Below are positions 1-6,812 of a stretch of DNA of 53,131 nucleotides, piece by piece; position 1 is the first letter of the stretch; each line of letters opens with the position of its first letter. A model generated the notes under the pieces. That model saw only the letters and a list, made by a program, of their open reading frames with translations. It did no database searches and was not told the DNA's origin. The translations under genes were made by a program, and so were the position numbers. Source of the stretch: Pyruvatibacter sp. (lineage in GTDB: Bacteria > Pseudomonadota > Alphaproteobacteria > CGMCC-115125); the NCBI RefSeq assembly GCF_040219635.1, contig NZ_JAVJSC010000011.1:1-53131 (forward strand), in the 5' to 3' direction.

Positions 1-1
1 A

Positions 2-751
2 GATGTGACCGGCGGCCAGGTGGCCCGCACCTTCACGGTGAACGCCACAGGGACGTCGAATGTGGGGCTGACCGGCACACCCGTTGTTGCCCTCGCAGGT
101 GCCCATGCGGCCGATTTTTCCGTGACCTCCCAACCGTCCAGTACGACCATTCCTGACTTCTCCCCGCGCACGTTTGTGGTGACGTTTGATCCATCAGCGG
201 CCGGCCTGCGCACGGCGACCGTCTCCATCGACAACAACGTAGCGGGCAAGACCCCCTACACATTCTCCATCGCAGGCACCGGCACCGTTCTCGCGCCTGA
301 AATAGCCGTGCGGGGCAACGGTGTGGAGATCGTGTCGGGCGACGTAACGCCTGCAGCAGCCGACAACACCGATTTTGGCGGTATTGATATTGTAGCCGGC
401 ACGCAGGCCAACACTTTTACCATCGCCAACACCGGCACCGGCCTACTCACGCTGGGGGCCAATGCCTTGACGCTTGGCGGGGTCAACGCCGCCGACTTTG
501 CCGTCGCCGCGCAACCCGCTATCAACGTGGCCGCCGCTGCGAGCACTACTTTCACCGTGACATTTGATCCGTCTGCGGAAGGTGCGCGAACGGCTACGGT
601 GTCCATCGCCAACGATGATGCGGACGAAGCGCCCTACACATTTACCCTTCAGGGCACCGGCCAGGCCGGCGGCACCATCACGCTGGTGCAAACCATTGCC
701 GGGCCTGACGTGACCACGCAGTTCACATCATCCACTGCCGTTCTCAATTGA
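2..751 (+). CDS. Choice-of-anchor D repeat protein, N-terminal fragment (5' end outside window)
   Basis: The reading frame is open from the first bases of the window, so the true start lies upstream. The translation contains two tandem immunoglobulin-like choice-of-anchor D (ASH-like) repeats, each ending in a block of the type TFTVTFDPSAEGARTATVSI followed by an Asp/Asn-rich turn and YTF-GTG. A SpaA/prealbumin-like segment begins at the 3' end (TLVQTIAGPDVTTQFTSS). The frame stops at TGA 749-751. The very next in-frame codons (from 752) continue the same domain, so this is the front part of a gene whose C-terminal half is the 764-2011 entry. Proteins of this type are secreted and displayed on the cell surface by an autotransporter barrel. 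The substrate or adhesion target is unknown. As it stands the product would be a truncated passenger without a membrane anchor. Confidence 0.75.
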   Translation, partial: DVTGGQVARTFTVNATGTSNVGLTGTPVVALAGAHAADFSVTSQPSSTTIPDFSPRTFVVTFDPSAAGLRTATVSIDNNVAGKTPYTFSIAGTGTVLAPEIAVRGNGVEIVSGDVTPAAADNTDFGGIDIVAGTQANTFTIANTGTGLLTLGANALTLGGVNAADFAVAAQPAINVAAAASTTFTVTFDPSAEGARTATVSIANDDADEAPYTFTLQGTGQAGGTITLVQTIAGPDVTTQFTSSTAVLN

Positions 752-763
752 TCCCTCACAACC

Positions 764-2011
764 GTGAGCGGCACTGCAACCCTGACTGTGCCCGGCGTGC
801 CCGTGGGCACGCACACGGTGACCGCTGCAAATCTTGTGTCGCTTGGCTATGGCATCACGTCCATCACCTGCACCGACAGCAGGGCGACCGTTGATATTGC
901 CACCGCTGCCGCCACTATCGTGCTCACCGGCGGGGAAACCGTCATCTGTACATTCGTGGCCATTGAAGCGCGTGCTGCGACCTCGCGGATGATCGCTGAT
1001 TTTCTCGGCGCGCGCGGCACGTTTTTGCTGGCCAACCAGCCCGGCTCAGGCAGACGCACGGCCAGGTTCAGCAGCACAAAAATCGGCAGTACGGCCAGCG
1101 GCTCGCTGGCGGGCTTTGGCTTGTCCGGGTCAATCCCGCTGCCGGTGCAGGTGGCTTTCTCCGGCGACATCTTGTCGTTCTCATCTGCCATGGGGTGGGG
1201 CACACAGCCCGGCGTGAAGGCCGACGACGACACGGCGCCGGTGTTTGATCTTGATCGCCGGACACTCTGGGTTGAAGGCACAATCGCGGGCTTTGATGAC
1301 CGCCAGTCCGATGGGTCGTTCGGCGTGGTCTATGCAGGCGCAGACCAGCTTGTAACGCCGGACATTCTGGTCGGCGCGCTGGTGCAGTATGACTGGTTCA
1401 GGCAAAACGCCGATAATGGCGGCGAGGTCACCGGCACCGGCTGGATGGCAGGCCCCTATGCAACGTTCAGGCTGGACGATGTTTTGTTTGCTGATGTGCG
1501 CGCCGCGTGGGGCCGCTCCAGCAATGACGTCAGTCTCAATGGTCAGTACACCGACAGTTTTGACACGACCCGGTGGCTGGCCAGCGGCGCCCTCATTGGC
1601 GATTTTCAGGATGGTGCCTGGAGCATAAGGCCAACTGTTTCGCTCGCCTATCTGAGCGAGACACAGGAAAGTTTTACCAACACACTCAATGTGGCGATCC
1701 CCGGCCAGACCGTGTCGCAGGGTGAAGTAAGCGCAGGCCCGCAGATCGGCTATGTGTTCGAGTTGCCCTCAGGTGACGTGCTGTCACCGTCTGTCAGCTT
1801 TAACGGTGCATATGTGTTTGGCGACGACGGCCTGTTTTCCGACGGCTCACTGGCCAAGGAAGTGAGTGGCCTGCGCGGGCGCACCGGGGCGGGCCTCGAC
1901 TACCGTATGCCCGGCGGCACGTCGCTGGCCATCAGCGGCAACTTTGATGGCATCGGCACCAATGCCTCCATATATGGCGGCTCGCTCAAGCTCTCCATTC
2001 CGTTGAACTAG
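764..2011 (+). pseudogene. Autotransporter beta-barrel, C-terminal part of the interrupted surface protein gene
   Basis: This is in the same frame as the preceding fragment and separated from it only by the stop codon at 749-751 and four sense codons. It opens with the rest of a prealbumin-like domain (GTATLTVPGVPVGTHTVTA) and an alpha-helical linker (SRMIADFLGARGTFLLANQP), as seen just before autotransporter barrels. About 280 residues of alternating aromatic and small residues follow, typical of an outer-membrane autotransporter domain ending in LKLSIPLN. The first possible start is GTG 764, which has no convincing Shine-Dalgarno sequence and no signal peptide, so a product started here could not be exported. 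I therefore call it the stranded 3' part of a gene broken by a nonsense mutation. A sequencing error or rare readthrough would restore a single intact gene. The barrel assignment is from residue pattern only. Confidence 0.7.
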
Positions 2012-2107
2012 GCAGTACGCCGACAGTCTCGCTTCCTGCCGCAAATTAATGATAGTTTGCAGATCAAAGGGTGGGCACAGAAATCCCGCCATATCCGGGA
2101 GCGAGAA

Positions 2108-3436
2108 ATGTCCGAGATTCTGGCGCGGTCTGCGCACTATATCGACAATGGCGTGTATGAAGGCGCGGGTCTCATCAACCGTCCGACGACGGAGCTTTCC
2201 GAGGTTGGCGACGGTGTGGCGCTCATTGAGGCGTTCAGCCATGTGGTGGCGCTCAAGTCCGGCGATGGGCTGGTGCTGTTTGATACCAGCCTCGATGCGT
2301 TTGCCGGTGGGGTGCTTACGTCGCTGCGCAAGTGGAGCGACGAGCCCGTCACGCATATCTGCTACACCCACGGCCACGCCGACCATGTGGGCGGCACCGG
2401 GGCCATTTTGTGCGAGGCCTGCGACAAGGGCCACACCCGCCCGCAGGTTGTGGCCCACGAAAATGTGTCGCCCCGTTTCAGGCGCTACGAACTGACCAAC
2501 GGCTACAACTTCACCATCAATGCGCGCCAGTTTGCACCCGCATCGGAGCTCAAGATGGGCGGCGGTGGAAATGGAAACGCAGGCGGCACACCGCAGCCGC
2601 GCCGCTTTGGCCCGGACCCGTGGGTTGATCCGGATACGACCTTTCGTGATGCCATGACGTTGCGCGCGGGCGACCTGACGTTTCAGCTCAACCACGCCAT
2701 TGGCGAAACCGACGACCATCTGTGGGCCTGGATTCCCGAACACAAGGCCATTTGCTCCGGTGATTTTGTCACCTGGGTGTTTCCCAATGCGGGTAACCCG
2801 CAAAAAGTGCAGCGCTATCCGCTGGAGTGGGCCAAGGCCCTGCGCGATATGGCAGCGAAAGAGCCTGAGCTTCTGCTGCCCGCCCACGGCCTGCCGATCG
2901 AGGGCAAGGCACGCATTGCAACGGTGCTTGATACCATTGCCACAGCCCTTGAAACGCTGGTGCATCAGGCCCTTGAAATGATGAACAACGGCGCACGGTT
3001 TGACGATGTGCTGCACAACGTCAAACTCCCCGGCCATTTCATCGACAAGCCCTATCTCAAGCCCGTGTACGACGAGCCGGAGTTCATTCTGCACAATGTA
3101 TGGCGGCTCTACGGCGGCTGGTACGATGGCAACCCGTCCCGCCTCAAACCAGCGCCTGACGCAATGCTGGCGCAGGAAATTGTCGCGCTGGCCGGTGGCG
3201 TCGCCCCCGTCATTGCTCGTGCGCAGGCGCTGGCGCAAACGGGCGAAGACGCCGACATGCGCCTCGCCTGTCATCTTGTTGAGGCGGCAGCTTTGGCGGA
3301 GCCTGACAACCGCGACGCCCACGTGGCCCGCGCGCAGATATATGGTGCCCGCCGCAAGGCCGAACTGTCGTTGATGTCAAAGGGCATATTTGGCTGGGCT
3401 GAGCGGGAATCCACCAAAAAGGCGGGCGATTCCTAG
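2108..3436 (+). CDS. MBL-fold metallo-hydrolase with alkyl-sulfatase dimerisation domain
   Basis: Predicted zinc hydrolase of 442 residues. The metallo-beta-lactamase signature THGHADHVGG gives metal ligands H88, H90, D92 and H93. Further ligands are probably in GETDDHLWAW (H204), SGDF (D219) and LLPAHG (H260). After about residue 290 comes the alkyl-sulfatase dimerisation helix region with the block NVWRLYGGWYDGNPSRLKP. Members related to SdsA1 cleave alkyl sulfate esters, but this group is broad and the substrate here is not known. There is no obvious signal peptide, so it is probably cytoplasmic. ATG 2108 was chosen over the upstream TTG 2057 because GGGAGCGAG lies just in front of it. A 118 bp gap separates it from the downstream membrane protein, with which it may form a catabolic cluster. 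Confidence 0.82.
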   Translation: MSEILARSAHYIDNGVYEGAGLINRPTTELSEVGDGVALIEAFSHVVALKSGDGLVLFDTSLDAFAGGVLTSLRKWSDEPVTHICYTHGHADHVGGTGAILCEACDKGHTRPQVVAHENVSPRFRRYELTNGYNFTINARQFAPASELKMGGGGNGNAGGTPQPRRFGPDPWVDPDTTFRDAMTLRAGDLTFQLNHAIGETDDHLWAWIPEHKAICSGDFVTWVFPNAGNPQKVQRYPLEWAKALRDMAAKEPELLLPAHGLPIEGKARIATVLDTIATALETLVHQALEMMNNGARFDDVLHNVKLPGHFIDKPYLKPVYDEPEFILHNVWRLYGGWYDGNPSRLKPAPDAMLAQEIVALAGGVAPVIARAQALAQTGEDADMRLACHLVEAAALAEPDNRDAHVARAQIYGARRKAELSLMSKGIFGWAERESTKKAGDS

Positions 3437-3554
3437 CCTTTGAGTCGCGCGGCAACTGGCCAAAGTGCGTAGTTCAAATCCGTGTTTTACTTCGGGGTGG
3501 TCGATGGCCCCCTCCGGGTATAGCGTTTTGCAAAAATACGGGGGGAGACACCGC

Positions 3555-4040
3555 ATGACACTCGACAAAAACCAGCGCCTGGTCGTTCGCCACGCACTCA
3601 TCATTTGCCTGCTCGGCCTTGTCGGCGGCTTCATGCTGGCGTTCAGCGCGCTGGGGCAAATCTCCCTTTCGCCCCTGCCCATCGTGTTTGACTACGCCAT
3701 TCCCGGCGAGCCATCACAATGGCGCGCGGTGCATGTGGGCAGCATCATGAATGGCATCATGGCCATCGTCTTTGCTCTGCTCATTCCGTATCTCACGCTC
3801 AGCGCCGCCGCAGTGCGCCGCATCTCCATCGGCCTGGTGCTGACGGTCTGGGGCAATGCGTTCTTTTACATCTTCGGTATTTTCACGCCCAATCGCGGTC
3901 TGTCGCTGGGCGACAACCCGGTGGGTGAGGCAAGCTGGGCCGCGCCGCTGGCGTTCCTGCCTGCCTTCGCTGTGGCCATCGTGCTGATTGTCATTGTGGT
4001 GGCCATGCTGCGCGCCGTGCCAAGCGATAACAACACTTAA
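3555..4040 (+). CDS. Styrene-oxide-isomerase (StyC)-like four-helix membrane protein
   Basis: The 161-residue protein has four hydrophobic segments (about 13-33, 58-80, 87-110 and 130-152). Compared with Pseudomonas StyC as I recall it, it aligns without gaps at a constant offset of two residues. IPGEPSQWRAVHVGSIMNG matches the StyC VPGSPEGW...AHSGPALNG block, and WGNAFFYIFGIFTPNRGL matches WANVGFYLFSNFSPNRGL. The StyC heme-b ligand His58 corresponds to H60, Asn64 to N66 and Tyr103 to Y105. Active-site Asp95 is replaced by T97. StyC isomerises styrene oxide to phenylacetaldehyde; the Asp change suggests another substrate or reaction here. Start ATG 3555 follows GGGGGAGA (3541-3548). A ferritin-like di-iron protein gene starts 22 bp downstream, probably co-transcribed. 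Family membership is fairly secure; function is inferred. Confidence 0.72.
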   Translation: MTLDKNQRLVVRHALIICLLGLVGGFMLAFSALGQISLSPLPIVFDYAIPGEPSQWRAVHVGSIMNGIMAIVFALLIPYLTLSAAAVRRISIGLVLTVWGNAFFYIFGIFTPNRGLSLGDNPVGEASWAAPLAFLPAFAVAIVLIVIVVAMLRAVPSDNNT

Positions 4041-4062
4041 ACTCCCTGTACGGAACATTATC

Positions 4063-4992
4063 ATGTCCGACGCAATTCAACCCCAACCAACGCCAACCAT
4101 CAGCAGCGATGAGCACCCGATGGACGACATCCCGGTGCGCCCGCTTGAGTTTGACGTGGAGGCGCTGACGCCGGAACAAATTGTGTGGAGCCGCTCGTCG
4201 CCGGAGTTCTCGATCTACATAAATGCGTTTGGTGTGCATGTGCCGTATTTCGAGCGTTACTTGATCCGCTCCATGTCCACCGCCAAGAAGCACATCACTG
4301 ATGAACGTCTGCGCGCCGACATGAGTGCCATCACCGGGCAGGAAGCCCACCACGCCAAAAACTTTCTGGCCTTCAACAAGAAACTGGCCACCCGTTACCC
4401 GCGCGTCGCGCAGCTTGATGAGCGTGCCCGTGTGTTCTTCACACACCGTGCCAAAACCGACGATCTCAAACGCCTGGTCGGCTTCACGTCGGGCTATGAA
4501 ACATTCACGTTTCTGGCCGGCATGATTATTCTCGCCAACTACGAAAAGTGGCTTCAGGATTCTGACCCCACCATCAAGGCTTTGTGGGTGTGGCATCAGG
4601 TGGAAGAAGTGGAACACGGTGCCGTAGCCTTTGAGGTGTACAAGGCGCTGTATGGTGAGCAGGAGTGGTACCGCAAATACATGATTTTGGTGGCGCTGCT
4701 CCACATCGTGAAGGAGCTGCTGGCTGCCTACTTTCACATGTGCCGCGTCGAGGGTTATTTCAAAAGCCCCGGCAAGGCGATCAAGGCCACGTGGTTTGTG
4801 GCGGCAACCGCAGGGCAGATGGTGTGGCACTGCCTGCCCACCTTCTCCAGGCGCTATCATCCGCGCAGGCACCCGCTGGCCACCACCAAACAAAACGCCA
4901 TCGCCATTGCGTGGCGTCGCTATATCAAAAAAGGCGGCGACGTGTTGAAGATCGACCGCGACAAGATGAGCCGCATCATCAGCTTCAGCTAA
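4063..4992 (+). CDS. Ferritin-like di-iron protein, 'metal-dependent hydrolase' family (PF10118/COG3687)
   Basis: 309 residues. Four helices carry a complete di-iron carboxylate set: E64 (PYFERY), E94xxH97 (QEAHH), E146 (GYETF) and E182xxH185 (WHQVEEVEHG), the E + ExxH + E + ExxH pattern of ferritin-like oxygenases and oxidases. The whole matches the family annotated as predicted metal-dependent hydrolases, although biochemical evidence for hydrolysis is thin. A hydrophobic, aromatic stretch (about 205-250) and a basic C-terminus suggest membrane association. The gene starts 22 bp after the StyC-like gene, so the two are probably one transcript. It ends head-on into the M20 peptidase gene, the two stop codons sharing four bases (4989-4992). 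It could be an oxygenase or desaturase-like enzyme instead of a hydrolase. Confidence 0.72.
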   Translation: MSDAIQPQPTPTISSDEHPMDDIPVRPLEFDVEALTPEQIVWSRSSPEFSIYINAFGVHVPYFERYLIRSMSTAKKHITDERLRADMSAITGQEAHHAKNFLAFNKKLATRYPRVAQLDERARVFFTHRAKTDDLKRLVGFTSGYETFTFLAGMIILANYEKWLQDSDPTIKALWVWHQVEEVEHGAVAFEVYKALYGEQEWYRKYMILVALLHIVKELLAAYFHMCRVEGYFKSPGKAIKATWFVAATAGQMVWHCLPTFSRRYHPRRHPLATTKQNAIAIAWRRYIKKGGDVLKIDRDKMSRIISFS

Positions 4993-6458
4993 GGGGCGGT
5001 GTACCTTTCGAGTGACGACAACAGCTCAATGTAAAAGTCTGTGGCGTACACCAGATTGGCAATTGACACTTTTTCATTGGTGCCGTGAATGGTGGTGATG
5101 TCGTCCGGCCCCAGCACAAAGGGGTGAAAGCGGTACGCATCATCTGCGACCAGCGCATAATGCTTGCTGTCTGTGCCGGCCACCGTCAGTCCCGGCGCGA
5201 TGGCCACCTCACCAAACACAGCGTGGGTTGCGGCAACCATTGCTTCAAAGCCCGCTGACGTTGTGCTGGCCACCGGCGACGCATTGTTGCCGCGCCGCGC
5301 GATCACTTCAATGTTGTCCGCGCCAATGGCGTTTTCCACGTGCGCCACAACACTGTCCACCGTGTCGCGCGGGTGCAGCCTGAAGTTGACGGTTGCTGTC
5401 GCCGTGATCGGCAGCACATTCTCCTTGATGCTGGCCGACAGCATGGTCGGCGCCGTTGTGGTGCGCAGCATGGCGTTGCCCGCGGGAAGCCGCGTCAACA
5501 TGCCTTCAATCATGCCGCCAAACAGCCATTGGTTGGCAAACGCCATACGCTGGGTAAACGGCATGTGCCGCGCAAGGCTTGAATAGGCTTCACCCGACAC
5601 GCCATCCAGCCCGCCGGGCACTGGCGCATCGCGCAGTTTCACCAGCGCGGCCGCGAGTGTCGTCACAGCGGTATCGCCCGGTGGCATGGAAGAGTGGCCG
5701 CCTGTCGCACTCGCCACAATATCAATGGTGACGTAGCCCTTTTCAGCGACGTTTATCATCGCCACGGGCTTGTCGAGGCCGGGAATAAGTCCGTCGAGCA
5801 CGAACGAACCTTCGTCCAGCGACCACGCTAGCTGAATGTCGCGTTCGCGCAGATATTCAACAACGCTTGCCGCACCCACACGTCCTCCAATCTCCTCGTC
5901 ATGGCCGAAGCTGAAATACACTGTTTGTTGCGGCTGAAAGCCGCGCTCCAGCAGCATGGTGGCGGCTTCCATCATCGCAATGATGGCACCCTTGTCGTCC
6001 AGCGCACCGCGTCCCCATACATAGCCGTCGGCGATAATGCCCGCATAAGGGGGCTGCTCCCATTGGTCCTCCGTACCCGGAATAACAGGCACCACGTCGT
6101 AATGCGCTGTGAGCAACACCGGCCGGGCGGACGTATCACGCCCGCGCCATTCCAGCAAAATAGTGTGGTCAGCAATAAGTGTGCGGTTCATCGCGGTGTG
6201 CGCTGCGGGGTAGGTGGCCTCAAACCACGCAATGAACCCATCAAAAGCGGCAACGTCACCCGCATCCGGGTCTTGCCGCGAGATGGTTGGAAACTGAATG
6301 GCCTCAGCCAGGTGCCCCGCCAGGACGTCTGCATCCGGCGCGTGGGTAATGGTGTTTGTTGCCTCGTGCTCAGGAGGCGTGAACATCAGCGTGCGAATGA
6401 TGACGATGGCAGCCAGAAGTACAACCAGCGAGACAGCGGCAAGGAGCAGCTTTTTCAT
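4989..6458 (-). CDS. M20 family zinc carboxypeptidase (PM20D1/CPS1-like), membrane-anchored
   Basis: 489 residues. An N-terminal hydrophobic segment (about 3-22) after MKK looks like a signal anchor, so the catalytic domain should be periplasmic. M20 metal-site motifs are present: LLTAHYDVVP (H119, D121), GALDDKG (D154) and GHDEEIGG (E188/E189). The dimerisation domain follows in the middle, and the C-terminal His is in DITTIHGTNEKV. Relatives hydrolyse peptides or N-acyl amino acids; the substrate here is not resolved. ATG 6458 was preferred over an upstream TTG because the hydrophobic segment then begins near the N-terminus. The Shine-Dalgarno sequence is poor, and the 24 bases before the start are two nearly identical 12-mers (ACAATAAGAAAG/A). 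Confidence 0.85.
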   Translation of the reverse strand: MKKLLLAAVSLVVLLAAIVIIRTLMFTPPEHEATNTITHAPDADVLAGHLAEAIQFPTISRQDPDAGDVAAFDGFIAWFEATYPAAHTAMNRTLIADHTILLEWRGRDTSARPVLLTAHYDVVPVIPGTEDQWEQPPYAGIIADGYVWGRGALDDKGAIIAMMEAATMLLERGFQPQQTVYFSFGHDEEIGGRVGAASVVEYLRERDIQLAWSLDEGSFVLDGLIPGLDKPVAMINVAEKGYVTIDIVASATGGHSSMPPGDTAVTTLAAALVKLRDAPVPGGLDGVSGEAYSSLARHMPFTQRMAFANQWLFGGMIEGMLTRLPAGNAMLRTTTAPTMLSASIKENVLPITATATVNFRLHPRDTVDSVVAHVENAIGADNIEVIARRGNNASPVASTTSAGFEAMVAATHAVFGEVAIAPGLTVAGTDSKHYALVADDAYRFHPFVLGPDDITTIHGTNEKVSIANLVYATDFYIELLSSLERYTAP

Positions 6459-6575
6459 TTTTCTTATTGTCTTTCTTATTGTCCGTTTTGATGAGCCAAC
6501 AAAGATCAAGGCTAGCAACCGGCAAGGGCCACATCAACGCACAAACACGAAAGGCGGGCGTTGGGTCTGCGCTCC

Positions 6576-6812
6576 CTAAACGGTTTCGCCGCGCTGATAA
6601 CGTTCCAGTTCGTCCGGGTCAAACCCTTCATCGTTGTCAATCAGTTCGTCGCGCATGAAGTCCTTTTCCGGGTCAACAGCGGTTGCCCGCACCACAATGG
6701 CGCGGCACAATTTGTCGAGAAACGACGTGTTGCGTGAACTGCGTGCCGCCAGCCAGACCATCAGTCGCGCACTGCGCTGCTGGGCGCGGATCTGCTTGTC
6801 CGTAGCGGTCAT
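6576..6812 (-). CDS. Small hypothetical protein coupled to the molybdopterin oxidoreductase
   Basis: 78 residues, charged, no membrane segment. The N-terminal half is basic (RAQQRSARLMVWLAARSSR) and the C-terminal half acidic (DNDEGFDPDELERYQRGE). I do not recognise a family. Its ATG overlaps the stop of the upstream oxidoreductase gene in a 4-base ATGA, so it is almost certainly translationally coupled to it. A dedicated maturation or chaperone role for the Mo enzyme is conceivable but only inferred from position. 117 bp separate it from the M20 gene downstream. Confidence 0.65.
   Translation of the reverse strand: MTATDKQIRAQQRSARLMVWLAARSSRNTSFLDKLCRAIVVRATAVDPEKDFMRDELIDNDEGFDPDELERYQRGETV

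Noticed and set aside
749..751. Selenocysteine or programmed readthrough at the in-frame TGA.
   Set aside because: The context is a structural beta-domain with no reason for Sec, and I see no strong hairpin directly after it. Other genes in the window use TGA as a normal stop.
1847..3322. A 491-codon open frame on the minus strand across the MBL hydrolase gene.
   Set aside because: It is antisense to a gene with clear catalytic motifs, has no recognisable domain and lacks a ribosome site. Long antisense frames are expected at this GC content.
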